Shown: positions 41,613 to 50,110 of the stretch, piece after piece
How the letters are laid out: the number at the start of each line of letters is the position of its first letter
Position numbering within the stretch: the first letter of the stretch is position 1
NCBI GenBank assembly: GCA_965232105.1
Contig: OZ246956.1
Span: 558,001-622,000, forward strand
DNA from: Multivorans sp965232105
GTDB lineage: Bacteria; Acidobacteriota; Thermoanaerobaculia; Multivoradales; Multivoraceae
Direction: 5' to 3'
DNA length: 64,000 nucleotides
Made by a program: the position numbers and the translations under genes
Notes under the pieces: generated by a model
What the model was told of the DNA's origin: nothing
Seen by the model: only the letters and a program-made list of their open reading frames with translations
Databases searched by the model: none

Positions 41613-42902
41613 ATGGATGTGCCGGCCGCGGCCACGATACTGCCGCGTTCCGAGCACCCGATCGCGTGGCGGCGGATCTCGCGCGGCGCCCAGAAGGTGC
41701 TGCGGAGGCTGCATCAGGCAGGCCGGAACGCGGGCCTGGTCGGCGGCAGCGTGCGCGATCTGATGCTGCAACGCGCGCCGAAGGACTACGATGTCGTCAC
41801 CGACGCGCGCCCCGAGGACGTGCGGCGGCTGTTCCGAAACTCCCGGATCATTGGCCGGCGCTTTCGCCTCGCCCACGTCCTGTTCGGCGACGAGGTGGTC
41901 GAAGTGTCCACGTTCCGGGGCGCGCCGGATCCCGACCATCAGCGGCGCTCGCCCGGCGAGCTCCTGGTGACGAGCGACAACACCTACGGCACCCCGCGAC
42001 AGGACGCCTTCCGCCGCGACTTCACGGTCAACGCCCTGCTCTATCGAGCCTCCGACCGTGCCGTCGTCGACTATGTGGGCGGCCTGGAAGATCTCGATCG
42101 CGGTTGCATCCGCGTGATCGGCGACCCCAACCTGCGCTTCCGCGAGGATCCGGTCCGGATGCTGCGGGCGTGCGAATTCGCGGCGCGTCTGGATTTCGAA
42201 ATCGAAGACGAGACCCTCGCCGCCGCCTTCCAGCATCGCCGGGAGATCACCAAGGCCTCACCCCACCGCCTGATCGAGGAACTGATCCAACTCCTGTCGA
42301 GCGGCCGGAGCGCCGCCGCCTTCCACTGGATGCGGCGCTCGGGAGTGCTCCCGGTCGCTCTGCCCGAGGTCGACGAAGTCCAGGGGACGGGATCCGAAAC
42401 GGCCGGCTTCTCCCAACTCGCGGCACGACTTGACGAACGCGTCAACACCGGGCCGGAACCACCGCTGGCGGTGCTCCTGTCGACCCTGCTCCTGCCGCGG
42501 ATCGTCGTCGGCAGGGAGCGCCTGGAAGCCGCCGGGGCCGGAGTGCCACGGCGGCGCCTGCAACGACTCGTCGAGGATGTCGTCGCCGACTTCAGTACCC
42601 GCTACGCGCTCTCCGCGGCGCGCCGCGGCCGGGTCGTGCGTACGCTGGAGACGTTCCAGCGACTGTGCGAACCGAACCACAGCCCTGAGGCCACTCACCA
42701 GTTGGTCGGAAGGGAGGCCTTCCTTCCCGCAATGGACGTCTTCGCCCTGCTCTCGGCAGCCACCAGCAGCGGCGATGAGGCACTCGAGTACTGGCAAGGG
42801 GCCGCCGCGTCGGCGCCGTCGCGAGTCGCCAGCGATACCGCGACGAGACCGGCGCGGCCAGGGCGAAGGAGGCGGCGCAGGAGGCGCAGGCGGCACCTGT
42901 AG
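41613..42902 (+). CDS. pcnB: Poly(A) polymerase / CCA-type nucleotidyltransferase (PcnB-like)
   Basis: A 429-residue class II nucleotidyltransferase. The head domain has GLVGGSVRDLML, the metal-binding Asp58/Asp60 in KDYDVVTDA, RRDFTVNALLY and LRFREDPVRMLRACEFAAR, the nucleotide-recognition helix. A helical body follows. The tail is strikingly basic (RPGRRRRRRRRRRHL), as in PcnB poly(A) polymerases that bind RNA. In some phyla this family makes the tRNA CCA end, so the exact product is uncertain. It is divergent from the CoA transferase with only 33 bases between starts. Confidence 0.9.
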   Translation: MDVPAAATILPRSEHPIAWRRISRGAQKVLRRLHQAGRNAGLVGGSVRDLMLQRAPKDYDVVTDARPEDVRRLFRNSRIIGRRFRLAHVLFGDEVVEVSTFRGAPDPDHQRRSPGELLVTSDNTYGTPRQDAFRRDFTVNALLYRASDRAVVDYVGGLEDLDRGCIRVIGDPNLRFREDPVRMLRACEFAARLDFEIEDETLAAAFQHRREITKASPHRLIEELIQLLSSGRSAAAFHWMRRSGVLPVALPEVDEVQGTGSETAGFSQLAARLDERVNTGPEPPLAVLLSTLLLPRIVVGRERLEAAGAGVPRRRLQRLVEDVVADFSTRYALSAARRGRVVRTLETFQRLCEPNHSPEATHQLVGREAFLPAMDVFALLSAATSSGDEALEYWQGAAASAPSRVASDTATRPARPGRRRRRRRRRRHL

Positions 42903-42914
42903 CGCCGGAGCCCG

Positions 42915-44441
42915 TCAACGGGTCCAGCGGAACCAGCGCCCCAGCAGGCCCTGGACGGTGGGATTCAACTTCGTCTTTCGCCACTTGTTCGCGGCCTTCT
43001 TGAGCACCTCCGCCCGGGTCGGGTAAGGCAGGATGGCGCCCGTGAACTTCGACAGGCCGAGCCGGTGGGTCACGGCCAGGGTGAGCGGCGCGATCAGGTC
43101 GCCGGCGCCCGGCCCCACGATCGTGGCGCCCAGAACACGATCGCTGCCGCGCTGGAGCAGAACCCGGAGAAACCCCTCCTCCTCGCCGTCGAGAAGGGCG
43201 CGGTGGTTCTCCTCGAACGCCACGTCGACCACGTCGACCGCGACGCCGCGTTCTTCCGCTTCCCGCCGGTCCAGGCCGACGTGCGCCACCTCCGGCGAAG
43301 TGTACGTACACCGCGGAACGACGAGCCTGTCGGCGCGCGCACTGGGGAAGAACAGCGCGTTCTGGACGACGACGCCCGCGTGGGCGTCGGCGAGGTGGGT
43401 GAACTTGGGCGCCGGTGTGATGTCGCCGGCCGCGTAGATGCGGGGATTCGTCGTGCGCAGCTTCGCATCGACCGCGACGCCGGTCGCATCGCACCGAACA
43501 CCGATCTCCTCCAGCCCCAGGCCCTCGACGTTCGGGGTTCGGCCCACGGCGACCAGAAGCTCATCGCAACGAGTTTCTTGGCGCTCGCCGTCGCTGTCGA
43601 CGTAGGTCAGGCGAAGGCCGGCGTCACGAGGTGCGACTTCCTCGATCCGCGCGCCGAGCGCAAAGTCGACGCCATCCCGCCTGAGGGCTTTCTCGACCAG
43701 AGCCGCCGCGTCGGGATCCTCGCGCGGCAGGATGCCGGGCAGGACGTCGAACGTCACAACACGGCTCCCCAGCCGGGCGAAGGCCTGGGACAGCTCACAG
43801 CCGATCGGGCCGGCGCCGATGACGGCCAACCGCTCCGGACGCTCGGTGAGCGAAAAGACGGTCTCGTTGGTCAGGTAGTCGCAACGGTCCAGCCCGGGAA
43901 TCGGCGGCGCCTGGGGACGGGCGCCGGTCGCGATGACGGCACGACGAAAGTGGAGTTCCCGGTCGCCCGCCGGTCCGGTCACGCCGACCGCGCGGTCGGA
44001 GAGGAATCGGCCCTCACCCAGGTACACGTCGACTCCGGCATCGCGAAAGCGCTCCGCCGCGTCGTCCTCGCTGATCGCCGCCCGGATCCGGCGCATGCGC
44101 TCCATCGCGGCGCCGAAGTCGCCGGCGCCATCGGCACCTGGCGCCCCATACCCGGGATCCGGCCGCCCGGCGGTCCACCGCCGCGCCGCGGCGATCATGC
44201 CCTTCGACGGCACACAGCCGAAGTTCAGGCAGTCGCCGCCCATCAGCCGACGTTCGATCAGAGCCACCTTGGCACCGAGACCTGCGGCCACGATCGCGGT
44301 CACCAGGCCGGCGGTGCCGGCCCCGATCACCACCAGGTGATAGCGACCCGCGGGCGCCGGGTTCGTCCAGTCGTCAGGAGCCACCTGCGCCACGAGTTCC
44401 CGATCGTGACGGCTCTCGAGGAGCAGTTCCGGCCTCGTCAT
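42915..44441 (-). CDS. FAD-dependent pyridine nucleotide-disulfide oxidoreductase
   Basis: A 508-residue flavoprotein of the lipoamide dehydrogenase/mercuric reductase superfamily. It has the FAD site VVIGAGTAGLVTAIVAAGLG, the redox disulfide GGDCLNFGCVPSKG, the NAD site LAVIGAGPIGCELSQAFARLG and IYAAGDIT. Near the C-terminus the usual HPT catalytic-base motif reads YPT (ILPYPTRAEVLKKAA), so it is not a classical lipoamide dehydrogenase. ATG 44441 overlaps the TVP38 stop by 4 bases. In other bacteria these two domains occur fused, so they probably work together, but the substrate is unknown. Confidence 0.9.
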   Translation of the reverse strand: MTRPELLLESRHDRELVAQVAPDDWTNPAPAGRYHLVVIGAGTAGLVTAIVAAGLGAKVALIERRLMGGDCLNFGCVPSKGMIAAARRWTAGRPDPGYGAPGADGAGDFGAAMERMRRIRAAISEDDAAERFRDAGVDVYLGEGRFLSDRAVGVTGPAGDRELHFRRAVIATGARPQAPPIPGLDRCDYLTNETVFSLTERPERLAVIGAGPIGCELSQAFARLGSRVVTFDVLPGILPREDPDAAALVEKALRRDGVDFALGARIEEVAPRDAGLRLTYVDSDGERQETRCDELLVAVGRTPNVEGLGLEEIGVRCDATGVAVDAKLRTTNPRIYAAGDITPAPKFTHLADAHAGVVVQNALFFPSARADRLVVPRCTYTSPEVAHVGLDRREAEERGVAVDVVDVAFEENHRALLDGEEEGFLRVLLQRGSDRVLGATIVGPGAGDLIAPLTLAVTHRLGLSKFTGAILPYPTRAEVLKKAANKWRKTKLNPTVQGLLGRWFRWTR

Positions 44442-45121
44442 TCGCCCACCTCCTCCCTGAGCGCCCGGCGCGCGATGCGGGTGACGACCACAATCACCGC
44501 CACCGTGGCGGCCAGCCCGATGCCCGTCGCCACCCAGGTTCCCCAACCCTGCTCGACCTCGACGCCGGCAGCGACTTCGGCCACATCACCGAGCACCTTG
44601 CCGTAGTACACGTAGAGCAGGGTCGCGGGGAACATGCCGACAAAGGCGCCCGCATAGTGGCTCAGCTTTACTCGCGTCAATCCCAGTGCGTAGTTCAGCA
44701 GCACGAAGGGGACGACCGGCGTGAGTCGCAGCAGCACGACGATCTTGAACCCCTCGCGGCCCACCGCGCGGTCGATGGCGGCGAACCGCGGCTCCGCGGC
44801 GACGCGCCGTTCGACCGCTCCCCGGACCAGGTACCTCGATGCGAGGAAGGCGCCCGTAGCCCCCAGGGAGGCGCCGGCGAACACGAACGCGGTGCCCTCG
44901 CCGAGACCGAAGATCGCGCCGCCCGCGAGGGTAAGCAGGGAGCCGGGAATGAACGCCACGGTGGCCACCGCGTAACCGAGCACGAACACGACCGGTCCCC
45001 ACAGGCCGAGCCCGTCGACCCAGGCGCTGAACTCGGGCAGGTAGCCCGCTACCCGTTGGCCGAACAGAAGGAGTGCCGCGACCAGCGCAACCACCGCGGC
45101 CGCGCGAATGGCGAGCCTCAT
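44438..45121 (-). CDS. TVP38/TMEM64 (DedA superfamily) membrane protein
   Basis: A 227-residue polytopic inner-membrane protein. Hydrophobic segments cover about 5-25, 40-70, 80-100, 130-155, 160-180 and 195-215. The signature region is PGSLLTLAGGAIFGLGEGTAFVFAGASLGATGAFL with the conserved Gly-rich reentrant loop, then ASRYLVRG and LRLTPVVPFVLLNYALGLTRV. The family is linked to lipid scrambling or transport in membranes; the bacterial role is not settled. It sits between DUF4301 and the FAD oxidoreductase with 4-base overlaps at both ends. Confidence 0.92.
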   Translation of the reverse strand: MRLAIRAAAVVALVAALLLFGQRVAGYLPEFSAWVDGLGLWGPVVFVLGYAVATVAFIPGSLLTLAGGAIFGLGEGTAFVFAGASLGATGAFLASRYLVRGAVERRVAAEPRFAAIDRAVGREGFKIVVLLRLTPVVPFVLLNYALGLTRVKLSHYAGAFVGMFPATLLYVYYGKVLGDVAEVAAGVEVEQGWGTWVATGIGLAATVAVIVVVTRIARRALREEVGE

Positions 45122-46488
45122 CGGTCAACTCCTTCACACTGGTGCTCGGCGCCGGCGAGATCGAACACGGTCTTGACCGGCGTGTACACCTCGTCCGGCA
45201 GCTCGACGAACCGCGTCTCCCAGCCTGCCATCGATCCGTTCCACAAACCGGGGCGTTCCAGGGCGATCAGAGCCCTGCCGCCATGGCTCTTGCTGACGAT
45301 GAAGCTCGTGTCGTGGTCGACGTAGTCCTCCAGCCGATACGCCGTGCCGTCCGGCGCCAGCACGGCGCAGACCAGGAACACGGGATTGAAGTGGGTGGAC
45401 TGAGCCAGCAGCTCCGCCTGTTCCGCGTCGTCGAGGTCGATCTGGGAGGTCTCGACGATCTGAAGTCGTGGTTCGCCCGGAACTCCCGAATCGCTTGAGG
45501 TCCCGTGTACCCAGAAGGGGCCGCCGCCGGCCGATCCCGTGGCGGGAACGACGCCGGCGACCCTGGCCGGCCGGCCCGAACCCCGCGCGAGTTCCAGGGC
45601 CATTCCGGCGAGTATCCCCATGGCGCTCGTCGCCGCGTCCTGGGCCTGCTCCGGCTGGATGTTGTCGATGTTCTTCAGCGCGATCAGTTCGAAACCTCGA
45701 TCCGCCAGAGCCTGCAGATTGCCAAGCAGTGCCCCGTGGCCGCCCGGCCGGACGAGGAGCGGCGCTGCCGGGTCGTCCGCGATCCGAAACGGCTTTCCAT
45801 CCGCGTCGACCGCAATACTGTCGGTGGCCGGCGACTGGTGGGAGAGCGTCACGTCGAAGCGGCACCCCAGCCGTCGTTCGAGCGCCGGCAGACGGTCAGC
45901 CAGCAACGCCTCGAACGCGGACCGGTGCGCAACGGCGACAGAGAAGTGGACCGCCGCCGAGGCCCGGCCCCCCGCAAGCGCGGCCGCCTCGACGAGGTGC
46001 TCCTCCAGCGCGCTGCGCTGCTCGCCATCCGGGTACCTGTGGAAGGGGATCAGGGCCTTCGGCGCGTCGCCGTAGCGGTCGAGGAGTTCCGCCTGGTCGC
46101 AGTCGAAGGGAAGACTGGTCCGGGCGCTCTCGAAACGGACCAGGACCGGATGACTCGGCGGATAGCCGGCGACCTGAGCCGTTCGAAGCTCCGCAAACAG
46201 CCGCGACGCCGCGCCGGATGCCGGCACGAACCGGATCAGGTTGCCCGCTTGCGCGGCGGATCGCCCCGCGGCGGCCAGGCGGTCGCCCTCGGCGCCCCGG
46301 GGCAGAGGCACGATGCCGTCGCCGAGCCGGGCCGGCCGCGCGAGGTTCGTCTTCGGCGGTGGGTCGCGCAGCAGCTCGAGTTGGCGCCGCGCCTCGCCGA
46401 CGCCGATGCCGTGCGCCTCGAGCTGATCGCGGTCCGCGGCGCTCAGGCCGTCCCGATCCGTCAAGGGCTCCGCTCGCAACGTATCCAC
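45118..46488 (-). CDS. DUF4301 family protein
   Basis: A 456-residue protein matching the DUF4301 family, best known from Bacteroidota. Recognisable blocks are NLIRFVPASGAASRLF, ALIPFHRYPDGEQRSALEEH, the VTLSHQSPATDSIAVD segment, LVRPGGHGALLGNLQAL, IALKNIDNIQPE and THFNPVFLVCAV. The pattern of blocks recalls UDP-sugar pyrophosphorylases (inference from fold-like motifs). It starts with GTG immediately before the rfbC stop, which is a sugar-nucleotide context. The biochemical function is unknown. Confidence 0.85.
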   Translation of the reverse strand: MDTLRAEPLTDRDGLSAADRDQLEAHGIGVGEARRQLELLRDPPPKTNLARPARLGDGIVPLPRGAEGDRLAAAGRSAAQAGNLIRFVPASGAASRLFAELRTAQVAGYPPSHPVLVRFESARTSLPFDCDQAELLDRYGDAPKALIPFHRYPDGEQRSALEEHLVEAAALAGGRASAAVHFSVAVAHRSAFEALLADRLPALERRLGCRFDVTLSHQSPATDSIAVDADGKPFRIADDPAAPLLVRPGGHGALLGNLQALADRGFELIALKNIDNIQPEQAQDAATSAMGILAGMALELARGSGRPARVAGVVPATGSAGGGPFWVHGTSSDSGVPGEPRLQIVETSQIDLDDAEQAELLAQSTHFNPVFLVCAVLAPDGTAYRLEDYVDHDTSFIVSKSHGGRALIALERPGLWNGSMAGWETRFVELPDEVYTPVKTVFDLAGAEHQCEGVDR

Positions 46489-47055
46489 TTAGAAGGAGAA
46501 CGTCGGCAACTGCTCAAAACATCCCGCAACGGTGGGCGCTGTCCGGTCGCGGCCCGAAAGCAGCGGCTCGTCGACCGGCCAGTCGATTCCGATCTGAGGG
46601 TCGTCCCAGGCAATCGTGAGCTCGTCGTCCCGGTCGTAGTAGTCGTCGCACTTGTACTGCACGTCGGCGGTCTCGCTGATCACACAGAAGCCGTGAGCAA
46701 ACCCGCGCGGGATGTAGAGCTGGCGGAAGTTGTCCTCCGACAGGACGCAGCCGGCCCAACCCAGAAACGACGGCGAGCCGCGCCGGACGTCCACGGCGAC
46801 ATCGAAGACCTCGCCTCGCGTAACGCGAACCAGCTTCGTCTGCTGCCGGCGGCATTGGAGGTGAAGTCCGCGCAGGGTGGCGCGGCAGGACCGCGAGTGG
46901 TTGTCCTGAACCCACGGTCTCTCCAGGCCGCATTCAGCGAACGTGGACGCGTTGTGGCTCTCCAGGAAGAAGCCGCGACCGTCCCGGTGAACCGCGGGAT
47001 CGACGATCATCACGTCGGGCAACCTGGTGCTCCGCACCCTGGGCGGAGCGCTCAA
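46489..47055 (-). CDS. rfbC: dTDP-4-dehydrorhamnose 3,5-epimerase
   Basis: A 188-residue RmlC of the dTDP-L-rhamnose pathway. It shows DGRGFFLESHN, VQDNHSRSCRATLRGLHLQ with the catalytic His, KLVRVTRGEVFDVAVDVRRGSPSFGxW-type segments, IPRGFAHGFCVISETADVQYKC, and an active-site Tyr in DDYYDR. It starts with TTG in a 4-base overlap (TTGA) with rfbA. The stop abuts the GTG start of DUF4301. Confidence 0.95.
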   Translation of the reverse strand: MSAPPRVRSTRLPDVMIVDPAVHRDGRGFFLESHNASTFAECGLERPWVQDNHSRSCRATLRGLHLQCRRQQTKLVRVTRGEVFDVAVDVRRGSPSFLGWAGCVLSEDNFRQLYIPRGFAHGFCVISETADVQYKCDDYYDRDDELTIAWDDPQIGIDWPVDEPLLSGRDRTAPTVAGCFEQLPTFSF

Positions 47056-47939
47056 CGCCCTTCCTCCAGGACCAGGTTCAGATAGCGGCCGTAGGCGTCG
47101 TTCACAGCGGCCGCCAGACGGCTCAACTCGTCCGCGTCGATGTAACCCATGCGGTACGCCACCTCCTCCAGGCAGGCGACCTTCAACCCCTGTCTCTCCT
47201 CGATCGCCTGAATGAAGTTGCTGGCCTGCAGCAGCGCCTCATGCGTCCCCGTGTCGAGCCAGGCAACGCCGCGGCCGAGAAGCTCGACGCGCAAGGCGCC
47301 CTCGTCCAGGTAGAGCCGGTTCAGGTCGGTGATCTCCAGCTCGCCGCGAGCCGACGGCTCGAGCGTCCGGGCCAGCTCGACGACGCGCTCGTCGTAGAAG
47401 TACAGACCCGGTACGGCGTAGGTTGACTTCGGCGCCGCCGGCTTCTCCTCCAGGCCGATCACGCGCCGTTCATCATCGAACTCGACCACGCCGTACCGTT
47501 CAGGATCCCGAACCCGATAGCCGAAAATCGTCGCCCCCGGTGAGGAGTCGTTTCGCTCGGCTGCCCGCTGGAGCACGGAGGACAGCCCGTGGCCGTGGAA
47601 GATGTTGTCGCCGAGGGCCAGCGCCGCCCTGGCTCCGGCCAGATGCCCGGCGCCGATCAGGAACGCCTGCGCGATGCCCTCCGGAGCTTTCTGCACGGCA
47701 TAGGACAGTTCGAGGCCGAGTTCGCTGCCGTCGCCGAGCAGGCGCTGGAACGCCGGCTGGTCGTGCGGCGTCGTGATGATCAGAATCTCCCTCACCCCCG
47801 CGATCATCAGACTGGAAAGCGGATAGTGGACCATCGGCTGGTCGTACACGGGCAGCAACTGTTTGCTGACGGCGCGAGTCACCGGATGGAGCCGGGTGCC
47901 GGAACCGCCCGCCAGCAGGATTCCCCTCAGCGGACTCAC
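47052..47939 (-). CDS. rfbA: Glucose-1-phosphate thymidylyltransferase
   Basis: A 295-residue RmlA that makes dTDP-glucose. It has the N-terminal GILLAGGSGTRLHPVTRAVS signature, KQLLPVYDQPMVHYPLSSLM, LALGDNIFHGHGLS and VVEFDDERRVIGLEEKP. GTG 47939 fits the usual start. It overlaps rfbB by 4 bases (GTGA) and rfbC by 4 bases. rfbD, the last enzyme of the pathway, is not found among these genes. Confidence 0.96.
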   Translation of the reverse strand: MSPLRGILLAGGSGTRLHPVTRAVSKQLLPVYDQPMVHYPLSSLMIAGVREILIITTPHDQPAFQRLLGDGSELGLELSYAVQKAPEGIAQAFLIGAGHLAGARAALALGDNIFHGHGLSSVLQRAAERNDSSPGATIFGYRVRDPERYGVVEFDDERRVIGLEEKPAAPKSTYAVPGLYFYDERVVELARTLEPSARGELEITDLNRLYLDEGALRVELLGRGVAWLDTGTHEALLQASNFIQAIEERQGLKVACLEEVAYRMGYIDADELSRLAAAVNDAYGRYLNLVLEEGR

Positions 47940-49048
47940 GTGACCGCCGTAAGACGCGGCTGAACGCCCAGCCGGTTCCGCGAAGCGCCACCGACCGCTT
48001 CGCACCATTCGCGGTGACCGAGGTACCAGCGCACCGTTTCGCGCAGACCGCTCTCGAAGTCGTGCCGCGGCGCCCAACCCAGCTCCCGTCGCGCCTTGGA
48101 CGGATCGATCGCGTAGCGATGGTCGTGGCCCGGCCGGTCTTCGACGAAGGTCACGAGTTGCCGGTAGTCCTCGATTCCCTCGAGCCCTGGCGCGGCGTTC
48201 CGAGCGGCGGGGAGTTCCGCTTCGACCGCCGCGCAGACCGCCTCGACGACCTCGAGGTTCGTTCGTTCCTCGTCGCCGCCCAGGTTGTAGCTCTGTCCCG
48301 GCTCGCCACGACTCAGAACCGCAAGCAGTCCGGCGCAGTGATCGTCCACATGAAGCCAATCCCGGACGTTGGCGCCCTCGCCGTAGACCGGCAGCGGACG
48401 CCCAAGGACGGCGTTCAGGATCATCAACGGAATCAGCTTCTCGGGATACTGGTACGGCCCGTAGTTGTTCGAGCAGTTGGTCACGATCGCCGGAAGGCCG
48501 TAGGTGCGACCGTAGGCGCGCACGAGGTGATCCGCGGCGGCCTTGGACGCCGAGTAGGGCGAACTCGGATCGTACGGCGTCTTTTCGTGGAACCTCCCCT
48601 CGTCACCAAGGCTCCCGAAGACTTCGTCGGTCGAAACGTGGACGAACCGAAAGGCGGCCCTCTCCTCCTCCGACCGTTCCCCGAGGACACCGCGAGCGGC
48701 TTCGAGCAGTTCGAACGTGCCGCCGATGTTCGTCCGGACGAAGTCGCCCGGGCTGTCGATCGAGCGGTCGACGTGGCTCTCGGCCGCGAAGTTCAGAACC
48801 GCCGTCGGCTGGTGCTCGGCGAAGACCCGCCGGACCGCGGCGCGATCCGCGATGTCCCCATGGACGAAGCGGTAGCGGGGATCGTCGGCGACCGCCTCCA
48901 GGTTGAGGAGATTGCCGGCATAGGTCAACTTGTCGAAGACGACGACGCGACGGTCGCGCCCCGAAGGCTCGGCCAGTGCCCTGGCCGTGAAGTTGCAGCC
49001 GATGAAACCGGCGCCGCCGGTTACGAGCAGGGTCTCTCTGGGGGCCAA
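47936..49048 (-). CDS. rfbB: dTDP-glucose 4,6-dehydratase
   Basis: A 370-residue extended short-chain dehydrogenase/reductase, RmlB. It shows the NAD motif TGGAGFIGCNF, the HVSTDEVFGSLGD segment, the YSASKAAADHL catalytic Tyr-x3-Lys, TNCSNNYGPYQYPEKLIPL and RDWLHVDDHC. The only start near the domain is TTG 49048 (LAPRETLLVTGG). It heads the rhamnose chain and lies 16 bases downstream of the nucleotidase gene on the same strand, so the operon may begin there. Confidence 0.96.
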   Translation of the reverse strand: MAPRETLLVTGGAGFIGCNFTARALAEPSGRDRRVVVFDKLTYAGNLLNLEAVADDPRYRFVHGDIADRAAVRRVFAEHQPTAVLNFAAESHVDRSIDSPGDFVRTNIGGTFELLEAARGVLGERSEEERAAFRFVHVSTDEVFGSLGDEGRFHEKTPYDPSSPYSASKAAADHLVRAYGRTYGLPAIVTNCSNNYGPYQYPEKLIPLMILNAVLGRPLPVYGEGANVRDWLHVDDHCAGLLAVLSRGEPGQSYNLGGDEERTNLEVVEAVCAAVEAELPAARNAAPGLEGIEDYRQLVTFVEDRPGHDHRYAIDPSKARRELGWAPRHDFESGLRETVRWYLGHREWCEAVGGASRNRLGVQPRLTAVT

Positions 49049-49064
49049 GAGAAGCGACCCCGTC

Positions 49065-50102
49065 TCAGAGTCCCGGCCCGGGCGGCAACACCGCGGCCGC
49101 CGCGGCCAGAACCACGCCGTGAAGAAGGCCGTTCGTCGCCACCACGCCGCGGTTCCCGTCCAGGGTTCGGCCCATGCTGAAGTCGAGTGGCCGGCCGTAG
49201 GCGTCGGTCACGGCGCCGCCGGCTTCGGACACCACGATGAAGCCGGCCGCGTGGTCCCAGATCTTCTCTCGATAGGTCCTGGACGAGGGCAAACGGAGAT
49301 AGATCGAGGCATCGCCACGGGCGATCGCCCCGTACTTGCACTGGCTGTCCATGCGCACGGGAGGGGCCGTCACGCCGAGCCGCGCGGCGATGCGGGCATG
49401 CCGATCATGGTCCGAGTGCATCGCTTCCGCCGACTCGCAGAAAGCAGCGTCGCCCGACGAGGCAACCGCGGAAACCCCGATCCGGCGCGCCGATCCTCCG
49501 TCCTCCTCGAACGGCAGCTCGTGGGCGCCCCGGCCCCGTTCAGCGACGAACAGGCAACCCCGCCCAAGGCGCGAAGGCAGGTTCGGGCATCCGAGCACGC
49601 CGCCGACGACTTCGCCATCCTCCATCAGGCCGAGCGCGATCGCGTACTGGTCGCCGCGCAGGAACCCTTTCGTGCCATCGATCGGATCGAGGACCCAGAA
49701 CCTTCCCTTCGCGCCGCCGGCATCCGAGCAACGGTCGATCGCGGCTCGCACGTCCTCGGCGGACGCATCGGGCAGCTCGGACCTGACCGCGGCGACGACC
49801 TTGGCCTGGGTCTCCCTCCCGTCGGCCCCTTCAAGCGCCGCCGCGGTTTCCTCGCCCACGATGGCCTCGCCGCGCGGCAACGTGAGGCTGACCAGCGCCT
49901 GCGCCGCGTAGTCGGCGACCGTCACCGGCGAGCGATCCTCCTTGGTCAGGAACGACCCCTGAAGCGACTGCTGAAGCCGTCGCGTAACCCGGCCCGCAAT
50001 TCGCACGGACCGAACCGCCGCCGCCAGTTCTGTGTTCTCCCCAGGACCTGGGTGGCTGCTCCCGTGTTCCACGCGGCAATGATACGGCCAGTCACCGCGC
50101 AT
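49065..50102 (-). CDS. 3'(2'),5'-bisphosphate nucleotidase (SAL1/HAL2-like, inositol monophosphatase family)
   Basis: A 345-residue magnesium-dependent phosphatase. Metal-site motifs are PVTVADYAAQALV, IVGEETAA, FWVLDPIDGTKGFLRGDQYA and KIWDHAAGFIVVSEAGG. The TKEDRSPVTVADY and KGFLRGDQYAIAL wording is closer to eukaryotic SAL1/HAL2 (which hydrolyse PAP and PAPS) than to classical E. coli CysQ or SuhB. The role is probably PAP turnover from sulfate metabolism (inference). ATG 50102 lies 8 bases from the divergent sigma-factor start. Confidence 0.85.
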   Translation of the reverse strand: MRGDWPYHCRVEHGSSHPGPGENTELAAAVRSVRIAGRVTRRLQQSLQGSFLTKEDRSPVTVADYAAQALVSLTLPRGEAIVGEETAAALEGADGRETQAKVVAAVRSELPDASAEDVRAAIDRCSDAGGAKGRFWVLDPIDGTKGFLRGDQYAIALGLMEDGEVVGGVLGCPNLPSRLGRGCLFVAERGRGAHELPFEEDGGSARRIGVSAVASSGDAAFCESAEAMHSDHDRHARIAARLGVTAPPVRMDSQCKYGAIARGDASIYLRLPSSRTYREKIWDHAAGFIVVSEAGGAVTDAYGRPLDFSMGRTLDGNRGVVATNGLLHGVVLAAAAAVLPPGPGL

Positions 50103-50110
50103 GCCACACT

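Noticed and set aside
41580..42236. N-terminal extension of the CoA transferase frame
   Set aside because: The added residues run antisense through the divergent pcnB gene, and the family N-terminus begins at GTG 41579.
42915..44546. Longer start for the FAD oxidoreductase (35 extra residues)
   Set aside because: The extension is Gly/Arg-rich shadow of the TVP38 C-terminus. ATG 44441 gives the usual 4-base overlap.
46208..46235. Further copy of the dispersed repeat (GCCGGATGCCGGC)
   Set aside because: It lies inside the DUF4301 coding region, lacks the second stem and is explained by codons.
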